A stretch of 64,000 nucleotides of DNA from Candidatus Litorirhabdus singularis (GCF_026262625.1 NZ_SHNN01000002.1:1116001-1180000), one strand, 5' to 3'; counted from the first letter of the stretch, positions 35,924-45,783 are shown. A program made the numbers and translations. Notes: a model not told the origin generated them from the sequence alone.

Positions 35924-36895
35924 GTGCAGCTGCGGAGCGACCTGCTCTGCAAATAAGCGCAAGCTCTGCCAACCCAACTCGGGCGGAGCACCCCCCACTA
36001 ACGGCGCCAGATGCAAAGAACCACCCGCGCGCAGCTTCGCCAGCGCTTCAGCAGGCGTCAATACCGCGTACTTACCCTCCGCACGGAGTGTCTCAAGATC
36101 GGCGGCAAATGATTCTGCATAAGCGCGCCGGGTAGCGTGGCGCCAGCTACCGTAAGCCAGTGCGTCATATAGCATGTAACGGCCAATTTGCTGCCAGCCC
36201 AACTCGACATCTTCAGCCAGAAAGGTTGTAGTTGGATAGCCCGGCAATATCACCAGACCACCGCTAAAGTCCTGTTCAGTACATGCTTCACGATAGATTT
36301 TTACCAACTCCGCATCATCAATAGCAGGAAAGAACGGCAGTCGCAGACGCGCGGCACGGCGCGCAGCCGGCGCCGAGTTACCACCGATGGCCAACAGTGG
36401 GTGTGGCAGACTATAGGGTCTCGGCAATACCTGTACGCTGGTACCGCGGTAATCGAAAGGCATGCCAGTCCAAGCTTGCTGCATCACTTTGATGTTCTCT
36501 TCCAGCAGCTGTCCGCGCCGTTTCCAGTCGCGCCCCAGCGCCAGATACTCCTGCTCCCGATAACCAATACCGGTAATGACCGTCAAACGTCCCCGACTCA
36601 GTAAGTCCAACACCGCTATGTCTTCGGCGAGACGCAAGGGATCGTGCAGCGGCACCAGCAACGCTCCGATACTTAATAGAGCGTGGCGGGTGCGTGCGGC
36701 AATAGCGCTGGCCAGATTAAGCGGCGAAGGCAGAAAACCGTCAGTTGTATTGTGATGCTCTGAAAGGCCAATAACGTCTATGCCGCGAGTGTCACCCCAC
36801 TCAGACATATCGAGCACTGCCTGATAAAGATCGGCAGCGCTGCTATCCCCGTTTGCAGGACAGCGCATATCAAAACGCATAACGACTTGGCTCAC
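35915..36895 (-). CDS. LLM-class (luciferase-like) flavin oxidoreductase
   Basis: A 326-residue TIM-barrel flavin-dependent oxidoreductase of the bacterial luciferase-like family. Segments GLSEHHNTTDGFLPSP, LSRGRLTVITGIGYREQEY and LLAIGGNSAPAARRAARL are typical. Start is a GTG at 36895, supported by AAGGGG six bases upstream. The substrate cannot be read; homologues include alkane, nitrilotriacetate and F420/FMN-dependent enzymes. No flavin reductase is adjacent. Confidence 0.85.
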   Translation of the reverse strand: MSQVVMRFDMRCPANGDSSAADLYQAVLDMSEWGDTRGIDVIGLSEHHNTTDGFLPSPLNLASAIAARTRHALLSIGALLVPLHDPLRLAEDIAVLDLLSRGRLTVITGIGYREQEYLALGRDWKRRGQLLEENIKVMQQAWTGMPFDYRGTSVQVLPRPYSLPHPLLAIGGNSAPAARRAARLRLPFFPAIDDAELVKIYREACTEQDFSGGLVILPGYPTTTFLAEDVELGWQQIGRYMLYDALAYGSWRHATRRAYAESFAADLETLRAEGKYAVLTPAEALAKLRAGGSLHLAPLVGGAPPELGWQSLRLFAEQVAPQLHSD

Positions 36896-37045
36896 CAGTA
36901 ACCCCTTTTAAGCTGAAGCATTCACCAGACTCGCATGATCTCCAGCCACCGCAGTCTGGTCAAGCACTCTACTCACGCGCTCTGGTTCTGACGTTACATC
37001 AGCCAAAGCTAACGACCTGCGATGCTTTTCCGCTATGCTGCCCCC

Positions 37046-37783
37046 ATGCCCTATTTTCTCTTGCTGCCACTACTTTTGCTGCTAGCCATAGCCTCTCCAC
37101 TGCTGGCCGAGCCGCGCCAGCTGCACAACAATAAGGCACCGGGGTGGATGGCCAGCGTCGGTAAACTGACAGTACCTGGGCAAAAATGGGAAGACGGCGA
37201 GCGCCACCATTACCAGGAAAATTGTAGCGGCACCTTAATCAGCAAAAAGAAGATTCATGACCCATCAGACACCCGGCACAGCGCGCGCTATGTCATCAGC
37301 GCGTGGCACTGCCTGGAATATTACAATGATTTATCCAAGGCTATCAGCTTCAGCCTGCCCAATAGTGAGATAGAGCACAACGCGGCACTGGTGATAAGCG
37401 GTGGCAGCATGAACGCCGACTGGGTATTACTGCGTCTGGACCAGCCCATTGCCATAGACGCCCCGATAGTGATTTGGACCGAGCCCGCCAGCATCGGTAA
37501 AACGACTCTTACCAGTGCCGGCTACTCCCGCGACCTGATGGCCGCCGACAATGGCAGACTACTGAGCTACCACCCGGACTGCTCGGTTACCGCGATCGCC
37601 AGCGCAGTGATTACTACCAATTGCCGCGCCGCCAAAGGTGCCTCTGGTGGCCCGCTGGTAGCGGTAGTTGAGGGTGAGGTCCGACTCCTGGGAGTGCTCT
37701 CTGCCGGCGACGGCGAAGCAGTCAGTTTGTATGTTCCCAGTGATCAGTTTGCGCGGCGCGTCGCTCCGTATCTGCGCCGCTGA
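37046..37783 (+). CDS. Secreted trypsin-like serine protease (S1 family)
   Basis: A 245-residue exported protein with a hydrophobic signal peptide (PYFLLLPLLLLLAIASP, cut near LLAEP). The catalytic triad is visible: His in VISAWHCLEYY, Asp in MNADWVLLRLD and Ser in AAKGASGGPLVAV. Cysteines near these sites could form disulfides. It probably acts in the periplasm or outside. Start at ATG 37046 is preferred because TATGCT lies six bases before it, hinting at a leaderless transcript; ATG 37022 is the alternative. Convergent with trhO. Confidence 0.85.
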   Translation: MPYFLLLPLLLLLAIASPLLAEPRQLHNNKAPGWMASVGKLTVPGQKWEDGERHHYQENCSGTLISKKKIHDPSDTRHSARYVISAWHCLEYYNDLSKAISFSLPNSEIEHNAALVISGGSMNADWVLLRLDQPIAIDAPIVIWTEPASIGKTTLTSAGYSRDLMAADNGRLLSYHPDCSVTAIASAVITTNCRAAKGASGGPLVAVVEGEVRLLGVLSAGDGEAVSLYVPSDQFARRVAPYLRR

Positions 37784-37801
37784 CGCAGACGCTAAAAGAA
37801 A

Positions 37802-38749
37802 CTAACTGCTGTTACCGGTCTTTAGCTGGCGCTCAGGTGGCGCCGAGCCAATATGCGTTTCGCTGCGCTCCGCGGCGAGGTCCACCTGTTTTTGACGTTC
37901 GGCAAAACGCGTCTTCTGATCATCACTAAGTTCAGCGAAACAGTGCGGACAACAGACGCCCCGCTGATACAACTCTGACATCTTATCCTGCTGCGTAATC
38001 GGACGGCGACAACCATGACACTGGTCGTATTCGCCCTTCTCCAGCTGATGATTGACTGACACCCGGTTATCAAAAACAAAGCACTCCCCTTCCCACAGAC
38101 TCTCCGCCTGCGGCACCTCCTCCAAGTATTTCAGGATACCGCCTTGCAGGTGATAAACCTCCTGAAAACCTTCTTCAAGCATAAATGCTGAGGCCTTCTC
38201 GCAGCGAATACCCCCTGTGCAAAACATCGCTACCTTCTTTTGCTTGCCCGGTTCTATATTGTTGCGCACGTATTCAGGGAATTCCCGAAAGCTGGTTGTA
38301 TGCGGATCAACTGCACCCCGAAAAGTGCCAATTCCGACCTCGTAGTCATTACGCGTATCGATCACCAACACGTCGGGATCGCTGATAATATGGTTCCAGT
38401 CGTCAGGTTGCACATAAGTACCGACCCGCTTATTAGGATCGACACCGGGCACTCCCAGAGTGACGATCTCGCGCTTCAGTTTTACCTTCATGCGGTAAAA
38501 AGGCAGGTGATCGTCAAACGATTCTTTGTGCCCAATATCGGTAAAACGGACATCTCGCTTCAGGTAGGCAAGAACAATGTCTATAGCAGCGCGCGAACCG
38601 GCAATGGTGCCATTGATGCCTTCATTGGCCAGCAACAAAGTTCCCTTCACGCCGGCATCAAGACAAACATCCAGCAGGGGCTCACGCAATTGCTCGTAGT
38701 CATCCAGCGTCACAAACTTGTATAACGCGGCTACTACTATAGTGCTCAC
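37802..38749 (-). CDS. trhO: tRNA uridine(34) hydroxylase TrhO (rhodanese domain)
   Basis: A 315-residue protein with an N-terminal acylphosphatase-like part ([11 protein letters not shown]), a rhodanese domain with the active-site loop [13 protein letters not shown], and a Cys-rich C-terminal end ([19 protein letters not shown]). TrhO (YceA) makes 5-hydroxyuridine at tRNA position 34. The start is a GTG at 38749 that overlaps the bolA stop as GTGA, so the pair is coupled. Confidence 0.92.
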   Translation of the reverse strand: MSTIVVAALYKFVTLDDYEQLREPLLDVCLDAGVKGTLLLANEGINGTIAGSRAAIDIVLAYLKRDVRFTDIGHKESFDDHLPFYRMKVKLKREIVTLGVPGVDPNKRVGTYVQPDDWNHIISDPDVLVIDTRNDYEVGIGTFRGAVDPHTTSFREFPEYVRNNIEPGKQKKVAMFCTGGIRCEKASAFMLEEGFQEVYHLQGGILKYLEEVPQAESLWEGECFVFDNRVSVNHQLEKGEYDQCHGCRRPITQQDKMSELYQRGVCCPHCFAELSDDQKTRFAERQKQVDLAAERSETHIGSAPPERQLKTGNSS

Positions 38750-39072
38750 TGCCCCGCCTCTCCCTTGCTCCCGCCCAGGCACTGCGGTGAGTCAGGACTG
38801 GCGGCATTGCGTTGCTGCCACTCCTCCGGGGTATACGTGTGTAGCGCAAGCGCGTGCACTGGGCCGGCCAACTGCTCCGCCAAAAGTTGGTACACGGCCT
38901 GATGTCTAGCCACCTGTCGCTTACCGGCGAACGCCTCAGTCACCACTACCAATTTGAAGTGGGTCTCGGAATTTGCCGGCACACTGTGCTGATCGCTCTC
39001 GTTAACGACCTCCAGCCAAAGCGGGGCTAGTTCATCGGCAAGCTTTGTTTCAATGGTTTGTTGAATAATCAT
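38746..39072 (-). CDS. bolA: BolA-family protein
   Basis: A 108-residue BolA/IbaG-like protein. The conserved stretch [17 protein letters not shown] and the His in [12 protein letters not shown] are present. BolA proteins pair with monothiol glutaredoxins in Fe-S handling, and E. coli BolA also acts as a regulator. ATG 39072 ([11 protein letters not shown]) is chosen; TATAAT ends seven bases before it, and no ribosome site is evident. Coupled to trhO. Confidence 0.88.
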   Translation of the reverse strand: MIIQQTIETKLADELAPLWLEVVNESDQHSVPANSETHFKLVVVTEAFAGKRQVARHQAVYQLLAEQLAGPVHALALHTYTPEEWQQRNAASPDSPQCLGGSKGEAGQ

Positions 39073-39135
39073 AGGCCGCATTATAGCGCAATCCGCCACC
39101 AAATCGCCCACCACAATGATGTTAGTTGCTGAGGG

Positions 39136-40179
39136 CTAAAGACCAGTGCCAGCAAGACTCGAGCGGTAATCACCTGGGGTTTGACCGGTCCACTTCTTGA
39201 AAGATCGATGAAAAGCGCTAGGGTCGGTGAATCCCATTTTTGCCGCTACCTGATTAATGGATAAAGCCCGATTATCCAGCAGCGCCAGCGCCGCTTCACA
39301 TCGGCACTGGTCCTTCAACTGCTGAAAAGTGGTGCCCTCACGCTTGAGTCTGCGCCGTAATGTAGGTGCGGACATATTCAAAGCCGCACACAGCGTTTCA
39401 AAGCTGGGAAAACCCTGACTAAAATCGTAACCAATCATAGCCCGCAGTTGGGCGACCAGACTATTACTGTGCTGGTCATTGGTCATCACCATCAATTGGT
39501 AGGGCGCAGTGCGCAAAAATTCATGCAGCGACTGTTCGGTGTGAACTAACGGGTAGCGCAGGCACTCGCTGTCGAAGTACATTAAATTACTGGCCTGATT
39601 GTAGTAAATCGGACAGCCAAACAAATCTTCATATTTAGCCGGATTACGCGGCGGATCACCGGCAAAGTCAACGCGCTGCAAATCGATAGGCCGGCCGCTG
39701 AGCCAACCGAAAAACCGATGCCATACTGACAGGCCGTAGGCATCCGCCGCCCCTACCTGTCGCATCGCGCTACCGGGCATGTCGCGGTAGCCGACCCGGG
39801 CGTGACGGTCGGTGAAGTTAGCGTAGAGCTCTGCGCCACCACCAAAGAACGTGCGGTAAAAATCAGAGGCTCGGGAAATGGCTTTACCCAAATTCTCAGA
39901 ATGAATAATGCAATAGCACATCATTCTGAAGGCCCCCGGAGATACCACCTTGTGCGGATGCATGCCAAAGGTCTCATCCTGCAGCAGACGCAGCGCCTTC
40001 TGATAAAGCTGCGAATACTGCATCGCGGTTATCTCTGCCTGCCAGCCTGCGGCACTCTCATCCAAAGGGTCGAAATCCAACCCCGCCGCGGTCAGCGCGG
40101 AGCCGAAATCGAACCCGCGTGCGGCAGCCATGCGGATCAGCGATGCGGCAAATTGGGTTGGAACCATAGCTGTTGGCAT
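39136..40179 (-). CDS. AraC-family transcription regulator
   Basis: A 347-residue regulator. The C-terminal double helix-turn-helix is clear: LCAALNMSAPTLRRRLKREG and INQVAAKMGFTDPSAFHRSF, ending WTGQTPGDYRSS. The N-terminal 230 residues match the arabinose-binding-like domain of the OruR/ArgR-type subgroup, with GMHPHKVVSPGAFRMM. Effector and target are unknown. No adjacent catabolic gene on either side. Confidence 0.9.
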   Translation of the reverse strand: MPTAMVPTQFAASLIRMAAARGFDFGSALTAAGLDFDPLDESAAGWQAEITAMQYSQLYQKALRLLQDETFGMHPHKVVSPGAFRMMCYCIIHSENLGKAISRASDFYRTFFGGGAELYANFTDRHARVGYRDMPGSAMRQVGAADAYGLSVWHRFFGWLSGRPIDLQRVDFAGDPPRNPAKYEDLFGCPIYYNQASNLMYFDSECLRYPLVHTEQSLHEFLRTAPYQLMVMTNDQHSNSLVAQLRAMIGYDFSQGFPSFETLCAALNMSAPTLRRRLKREGTTFQQLKDQCRCEAALALLDNRALSINQVAAKMGFTDPSAFHRSFKKWTGQTPGDYRSSLAGTGL

Positions 40180-40320
40180 AAAGAGAGTCGCTGGACGTGA
40201 CAGGCTGCAAAGGAGGCACCTCCTACAAGCATTGACGCGCGCGCCAGATAGCAGAGGGCCCTATTGCTGAAAAGCTTACCAGCTTTGGGTTCCAGGTCAC
40301 AGTTCAAGCGTTTTTGGCCG

Positions 40321-40349
40321 TTGTTGACCCCAAAGTACGCGCCTATACT
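40321..40349 (+). promoter_or_regulatory. Probable sigma-70 promoter of a leaderless gene
   Basis: TTGTTG (40321-40326), 17 bases, TATACT (40344-40349). The predicted start point falls at or next to the ATG at 40356, so the transcript may have no leader. Confidence 0.45.
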
Positions 40350-40355
40350 GACCTT

Positions 40356-41216
40356 ATGGATGAACGCTATGACATCTATTATTCGGCCGGCATCCTCGAT
40401 GACTTCGAGGAGGAAGCTGTACGCGCCAATCTGGCAAGGCTTTTTAAGGCGGGCGACGCCGCGCTCGACAAACTGTTCTCTGGCAATCCACAACCGGTTA
40501 AACGGGGTGTGGATAAGGCCGCTGCGCTCAAATATAAAACTGCGATGAATCGTGCCGGTGCCATTGCTATTATCAGAAAGAACACGCCTGCGCCAACGAC
40601 GCAAACAGCGCCGGTAGCAACAACTGTTGCTGCACCCGTTTCGAATACTGCTGCCAGTGCCGAGCCTATGAGCATGGCTGACCGCGTGGCGGCATTGACT
40701 AAAGCCGGCGGCACTACCGCGGCAACCATGACTCTCGCCCCCACCGGTTCGGAAATTCTTAATCCTGAAGAGCGGATATCTGAGCAGGCACCAGACCTGG
40801 ACTTGAGTCGACTCAGCATTGCCCAAGCACCCGACTTTGATGCGGAAAAAAGGCAAGCCAAGGCGGCCAAAAAGGAGTCAGAGTCAGATCCGGAGCCGAA
40901 GCCGCTCCCTGAACCGGTGCTTGAATCGGCGCCTGACACCAGTCACATAAGCATGGGTGAAGTAGGTGAAAACATTCCGCTGCTCGCTGAAGCTGCGGCT
41001 GCGCTTAGCCCCGATATCAGCCATCTTAGTGTTGGCGAGGTAGGCGAAACGATTCCCACCCTTGTTAGCGACGTCACTTCGTTGAGACCAGACACCAGTG
41101 CCATTGAGCTGGCCCCAGAGGGCAGCGATGTACTTGAAAATCAGTATCGCAAGGTAGAGTCTGGCAAGGCACCAAATACCGACCATCTTCAATTAGAGAA
41201 AGCAGCGGCGGATTAA
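40356..41216 (+). CDS. Repeat-containing acidic protein of unknown function
   Basis: A 286-residue protein. The first 75 residues form a compact domain (ILDDFEEEAVRANLARLFKA, KLFSGNPQPVKRGVDKAAAL) that I recall at the N-terminus of various proteobacterial membrane or signalling proteins. The rest is low-complexity, Ala/Thr/Pro/Glu-rich, with degenerate repeats: PDTSHISMGEVGENIP, PDISHLSVGEVGETIP and PDTSAIELAPEGSDVL. No signal peptide or membrane helix. ATG 40356 is chosen over an upstream TTG at 40314. Function unknown. Confidence 0.75.
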   Translation: MDERYDIYYSAGILDDFEEEAVRANLARLFKAGDAALDKLFSGNPQPVKRGVDKAAALKYKTAMNRAGAIAIIRKNTPAPTTQTAPVATTVAAPVSNTAASAEPMSMADRVAALTKAGGTTAATMTLAPTGSEILNPEERISEQAPDLDLSRLSIAQAPDFDAEKRQAKAAKKESESDPEPKPLPEPVLESAPDTSHISMGEVGENIPLLAEAAAALSPDISHLSVGEVGETIPTLVSDVTSLRPDTSAIELAPEGSDVLENQYRKVESGKAPNTDHLQLEKAAAD

Positions 41217-41226
41217 AGCGCTCCGC

Positions 41227-42597
41227 TCAATACTCTCCGCCCAGACTAACTTCAACCCGCAAACCAGGACCGTTGTCTTTTAGCTGAATGCGGCCATGAT
41301 GCATAGTGACTACGGCTCTGACCAAACTCAGCCCCAAGCCGCTACCGGGGTGCTCGCCACGACTTGATTCGAGTCGAAAAAATCGTCTGAACACGTTCTC
41401 ACGGTCCGCGCTGGGAATTCCAGGCCCACTATCTGCGACGGTCAATAATACACCGCCAGGGCGCAGGGCTTTGACACTGATCAGGATAGTGCCTCCTGCG
41501 GGGGTATATTTAACCGCGTTATCAATCAAATTGACCATCATCTGAAACAGCAAATCACGATCACCATCAAGTTCAACGGCAACAATTTCCTGAGTTAGCT
41601 GCAACTCCTTATCCTGCGCCAGCGGCTCATAGAGATCAACGACATCAGCTACCAACGCTCCCACGTCAAAATGTGCAAAACTGGTAATACGGTTGCCTGC
41701 CTCCAATTGCGCGATGCGCAACAGCGCGTTGAAAGTTGCCAATATCTCGTCACACTCCTCCACCAGCAATTGCACACGCGGCATGTCATCACTGTCCGCT
41801 TCCTGCTGCAAGAGACTCAGATGATTGCGCATTCTAGTCAGTGGAGTGCGCAGATCGTGAGCTATGTTGTCGGAAACTGTTCGCACGCCATGCATTAATG
41901 ACTGCGTCTGATCCAGCATCGAATTAAAGTTGACGATCAGCTGCCTGACATTGCCCTCCGAGTCACCCAGCGGAATCCTCTGCCCCAGATCACCCTTGAC
42001 GATATTACTGATGCCAGCGTTGATATCCTCGATTCGTTGTAGCGTAAAACGAGCCGAAAAGTAGCCGCCCACAAGGCCCAGAATCAGGGTCGCAATCATG
42101 GTTCTCAAGAGGGTCGAGACAACCAACTGATTGGACTCGAGAATGTCGTTATAGCGCAATGCCGCCATGACATGGTAGCCATTACTCAGAAGCTCTGAAC
42201 GTGCCACTAACTCTAGCGTCGGGACTCCACCAACCAGACCTGCAGCCTGACGCCCTATAGACAACCAGCCATCACCAAATTCGCGATACTCCGGCCATGC
42301 CTTAAGCGTGCCGGTCACTTTGGTATAATCGGCATCGGCCAACAGGTAGAAAAAGCTGCTTTGCTGGCGCTGCTGATCCTGAATATACTCCTCTATACCG
42401 GCAACGCCCTGCCCCTCATAGACTATAGTGAGCGTCTCTAACTCCTCCACAATAGACTCTTGCAGGTCCTCAAAATAATTATAGGCAAATACGCCGTAGA
42501 GAACGGCCATGCTGATGAACACTGCAATACTGAGCCCAACCACATAAGTAAACATGTAGCGAAAGGCAATACTGGTAAGAACCTGAAAGATTTTCAC
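41227..42597 (-). CDS. Sensor histidine kinase
   Basis: A 456-residue membrane sensor kinase. Two N-terminal membrane helices bracket a periplasmic domain of about 140 residues. A HAMP segment follows, then the phosphoacceptor motif SDNIAHDLRTPLTRM. ATPase motifs LIDNAVKYTP (N box), VADSGPGIP (G1) and GSGLGLSLVRAVV (G2) are intact. Encoded 5 bp after the response regulator. Signal unknown. Confidence 0.94.
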   Translation of the reverse strand: MKIFQVLTSIAFRYMFTYVVGLSIAVFISMAVLYGVFAYNYFEDLQESIVEELETLTIVYEGQGVAGIEEYIQDQQRQQSSFFYLLADADYTKVTGTLKAWPEYREFGDGWLSIGRQAAGLVGGVPTLELVARSELLSNGYHVMAALRYNDILESNQLVVSTLLRTMIATLILGLVGGYFSARFTLQRIEDINAGISNIVKGDLGQRIPLGDSEGNVRQLIVNFNSMLDQTQSLMHGVRTVSDNIAHDLRTPLTRMRNHLSLLQQEADSDDMPRVQLLVEECDEILATFNALLRIAQLEAGNRITSFAHFDVGALVADVVDLYEPLAQDKELQLTQEIVAVELDGDRDLLFQMMVNLIDNAVKYTPAGGTILISVKALRPGGVLLTVADSGPGIPSADRENVFRRFFRLESSRGEHPGSGLGLSLVRAVVTMHHGRIQLKDNGPGLRVEVSLGGEY

Positions 42598-42602
42598 CGC
42601 AG

Positions 42603-43286
42603 TTACTCCGCCGGTACCCCGAGGATGTAGCCAGACCCGCGCACGGTGGTCAGCAGCGCCGGTTCAAAATCGCGGTCTATTTTCTGGCGCAGGCGGCTAA
42701 TATGCACATCAATTACATTGGTCTGAGGGTCAAAGTGATAACCCCACACATCTTCAAGTAACATATCGCGTGTGACCAGTTGCCCACCATTGCGCATCAG
42801 ACATTCCAGCAGCTTGTATTCCCTTGGCTGTAAACTTAGTTTTTGACCAGCCCGCGCGACCTGCTGGGTCAGCAAGTCCATAGTCAAATCGGCAACGACC
42901 AGGGTGGTCTGCGTACTGGCGTTCTGCAAATTGCGCCGCAGCAGCGCCTCTGTACGCGCTTTGAGCTCGGCAAAGGAAAACGGCTTTACCAAATAGTCAT
43001 CGGCGCCGCATTGCAGCCCTTTCACCCTGTCATCCACCTCCCCCAGCGCGCTTAGCACCAGAGCGGGGGTATGGTCACCTTGCTCACGCAAGCGACTGAT
43101 CAGGCTCAAACCGTCGAGGTGCGGCAACATGCGATCAACCAGCAACATTTCATACTGAGCAGCCACCGCCCGCTGATAACCGATTTCACCGTCGGCGACG
43201 CATTCTGTAGCATAGCCGGCGTCGCGCAGGCCATCCGCAATATACTGGGCTACCGCAGCATCGTCTTCAATAATGAGTATGGTCAT
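42603..43286 (-). CDS. OmpR-family response regulator
   Basis: A 227-residue regulator. The receiver domain has acidic residues in LIIEDDAAVAQYI, phosphoacceptor Asp in LLVDRMLPHLDG and Lys in YLVKPFSFAELKAR. The C-terminal winged helix (SLQPREYKLLECLMRNGGQL, VIDVHISRLRQKI) binds DNA. ATG 43286 is preferred over a TTG at 43295. Operon with the kinase. Confidence 0.94.
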   Translation of the reverse strand: MTILIIEDDAAVAQYIADGLRDAGYATECVADGEIGYQRAVAAQYEMLLVDRMLPHLDGLSLISRLREQGDHTPALVLSALGEVDDRVKGLQCGADDYLVKPFSFAELKARTEALLRRNLQNASTQTTLVVADLTMDLLTQQVARAGQKLSLQPREYKLLECLMRNGGQLVTRDMLLEDVWGYHFDPQTNVIDVHISRLRQKIDRDFEPALLTTVRGSGYILGVPAE

Positions 43287-43347
43287 AGCGGGCAATGTAC
43301 CACGGACTGATGGTAGAATCTCACATCGAAAATTGCCGACTTTACCT

Positions 43348-43797
43348 ATGCCTGATCACGTTTCTCCGCCGCTATGGCGCCGCCTGGGCGCACTGATTTA
43401 CGATACCTGTCTGGTGCTTCCACTAGTCATGCTCAGTGTCGCCATAGCTATGGGTGTATACCTTGCAGTAACAGGACGCGCCGATGCCAGCATGGAGCAG
43501 CAAATGCTGCCCGCGACGCTGGTACGCATACTCTCACTGGCGACCGTAGCCGTATTCTACTGCGTTTTCTGGTTAAAAAAGGGCCAGACACTCGGCATGC
43601 AAGCCTGGCGTATCCGCTTGCGCAGCACCGATGGCACCAGCGTGACTGCCCGTCAGGCCTTGCTGCGTTGCCTGGGAGCTTGTGTGTCGCTGGCGGTCGG
43701 CGGCCTGGGATACTGGTGGTGTCTGTTCGATCGCCGCGGGCGCTACTGGCACGACTACTGGTCGGGCACAGAGTTGGAATTACTACCCAAAACCTGA
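43348..43797 (+). CDS. RDD-family membrane protein
   Basis: A 149-residue protein with three to four membrane helices. The RDD signature is in LWRRLGALIYDTCLVLPLV and a second block is KKGQTLGMQAWRIRLRS. It ends with an Arg/Asp segment, FDRRGRYWHDYWSG. Role unknown; family members are proposed transporters. ATG 43348 selected; the longer frame overlaps the divergent regulator gene. Confidence 0.85.
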   Translation: MPDHVSPPLWRRLGALIYDTCLVLPLVMLSVAIAMGVYLAVTGRADASMEQQMLPATLVRILSLATVAVFYCVFWLKKGQTLGMQAWRIRLRSTDGTSVTARQALLRCLGACVSLAVGGLGYWWCLFDRRGRYWHDYWSGTELELLPKT

Positions 43798-43868
43798 AAC
43801 TCGCGTTAGAGGGTGGTTAACGCGTAAACTTCACTGCAATCAAAAAATGACTGGCTTAAGGACTTAAC

Positions 43869-45362
43869 ATGGAAATCACGGCTCGCAAAATCGCCAATAT
43901 ACCGGCTCACAAAACCAGCTGCGCCATCGTAACGATAGCCAAGAGCAGGAAGCTGTCTGAGGCTGCCAAAGCCATTGATAGCGCCCAGTCAGGCTTAATC
44001 AGTGCTGCGCTCAAGCACGGTGAGATAAGCGGCAACGCCGGCGAAACACTGATGCTGCACGGCGCTGCCGACGCTGCCTCCGCTCGGATATTGTTGGTCG
44101 GCGTAGGCAGTTCTGCCAAATTTGATGCAGCTACCGCGCGCAAAACATCCACCGCCATAGTCAAGGCACTGCGCGCGGGAAAGTGTAAAGAAGCCTGCTT
44201 ACACGGTACAGGGTTAGGCAGCAGCGACTACTCACTGGGGCAATTTTGCGAACTGCTCAGTCGCGACCTCAGCCTCGCCAGCTACGTCTACAGCGAGACC
44301 GTCAGTAAACCCCGCCCGGCACTGCCTTTGCGCAAGCTTGTCGTTAACGGCGGCGACGAGCTGACTGTTCGTGAGGCCAACAAATTCCTTAACCGCGGCC
44401 AGTATGTGGGTGATGGCATGAACATCGCACGCCGACTCGGCGATCTGCCTGGTAATATCTGCACTCCCACTTTCCTCGCCAGCGAAGCCCGCCAGCTCGC
44501 CAAGAGCAGTGCCAAGCTGAGTACGCGCATACTTGAGGAAAAAGACATGCTGAAGTTGGGCATGGGCGCTCTACTCTCAGTCAGCGCTGGCAGCGACCAA
44601 CCCGCCAAGCTGATCCAGATGCAATATAAGGGAGCAGCCAGCACCCAAAAGCCTTACGTTTTGGTTGGCAAGGGCATTACGTTTGACAGCGGCGGCATTA
44701 GTCTAAAGCCTGGTGCCAAGATGGACGAAATGAAATACGACATGTGCGGCGCTGCCAGCGTGTTTGGCACGCTGACAGCCATCATAGCGATGGAGCTGCC
44801 GATCAATGTGGTAGCCCTGGTTGCCGCCTCAGAGAACTTACCCAATGGCCGCGCGACCAAACCCGGCGACGTGGTCACCAGCATGTCCGGGCAAACCATT
44901 GAAATACTCAATACGGATGCCGAAGGGCGTTTAGTGCTGTGTGACACACTCACCTATGCCGAGCGCTTCAAGCCAGCTGCCGTCGTCGACATCGCCACTC
45001 TGACCGGTGCCTGTATCGTCGCTCTTGGCTCCCAGGCTAGCGCCATGTATAGCAATAACGACAAGCTTGCCGAACAACTCAACAGTGCGGGCGAGATCAG
45101 CTATGACCGCGTCTGGCGCATGCCACTGTGGGAAGAATACCAGCGTCAGATAAACACCCCTTTTGCTGACATTGCCAATGTCGGTGGCCCTGCAGCCGGC
45201 AGCATTACTGCAGCATGTTTCCTCGCCAGATTCACCGAAAAATACCATTGGGCGCACCTGGACATAGCGGGCAGTGCCTGGAACAGCGCGCCCAAGGGCG
45301 CCACCGGCCGTCCGGTGGCGATGCTAACTCGTTACCTGATGGACCGCGCCGGAATCAAATAG
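43869..45362 (+). CDS. pepA: Leucyl aminopeptidase PepA
   Basis: Manganese/zinc-dependent M17 aminopeptidase of 497 residues that removes N-terminal amino acids; in E. coli it also binds DNA. The M17 signature NTDAEGRLVLCDTLTYA and metal-binding GITFDSGGISLKPG are intact. It starts the pepA-holC-valS order common in gammaproteobacteria and ends 1 bp before holC. Confidence 0.97.
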   Translation: MEITARKIANIPAHKTSCAIVTIAKSRKLSEAAKAIDSAQSGLISAALKHGEISGNAGETLMLHGAADAASARILLVGVGSSAKFDAATARKTSTAIVKALRAGKCKEACLHGTGLGSSDYSLGQFCELLSRDLSLASYVYSETVSKPRPALPLRKLVVNGGDELTVREANKFLNRGQYVGDGMNIARRLGDLPGNICTPTFLASEARQLAKSSAKLSTRILEEKDMLKLGMGALLSVSAGSDQPAKLIQMQYKGAASTQKPYVLVGKGITFDSGGISLKPGAKMDEMKYDMCGAASVFGTLTAIIAMELPINVVALVAASENLPNGRATKPGDVVTSMSGQTIEILNTDAEGRLVLCDTLTYAERFKPAAVVDIATLTGACIVALGSQASAMYSNNDKLAEQLNSAGEISYDRVWRMPLWEEYQRQINTPFADIANVGGPAAGSITAACFLARFTEKYHWAHLDIAGSAWNSAPKGATGRPVAMLTRYLMDRAGIK

Positions 45363-45363
45363 G

Positions 45364-45783
45364 GTGACAGAGGTAGATTTTTACATACTCAGCGAGGATA
45401 GCAGCGACGCGCGCCAGTCTTTTGCCTGTCGCCTTACCGACAAAGCGTTCAAGCAGGGACGTCGGGTCTATATCCACACAGCAGACGAAGCTAGCGCCAA
45501 GCATCTGGATCAGCTGCTGTGGGACTTCCGCCCCCAGAGTTTTCTACCTCATTGCCTTGCCAGTAGCACTGCCGATGAACCGATTGTAATAGGCTGTAGC
45601 GACAGCCCAGGCAATCACAGTGATGTACTGATAAACCTGGCCCTGCAGGTGCCCGATTTCGTTGGCCGCTTTGAACGGGTTACCGAAGTGGTTACCCAGG
45701 CACCCGAGATCCGCGAACCGCTGCGCCAGTCGGCCCGCTACTACAAAGATCGCGGCTACCCGGTGAAGTTCAATAAACTGTAG
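45364..45783 (+). CDS. holC: DNA polymerase III chi subunit HolC
   Basis: A 139-residue clamp-loader accessory protein that links the replisome to single-stranded-DNA-binding protein. It starts at a GTG (MTEVDFYILSEDS), 1 bp after pepA. Conserved LLWDFRPQSFLPH is visible. The gene order pepA-holC-valS supports the call. Confidence 0.93.
   Translation: MTEVDFYILSEDSSDARQSFACRLTDKAFKQGRRVYIHTADEASAKHLDQLLWDFRPQSFLPHCLASSTADEPIVIGCSDSPGNHSDVLINLALQVPDFVGRFERVTEVVTQAPEIREPLRQSARYYKDRGYPVKFNKL

Noticed and set aside
43802-43824. CGCGTTA/TAACGCG inverted repeat before pepA
   Set aside because: Seven-base arms, no T-run and no known factor; too weak to call a terminator or operator.
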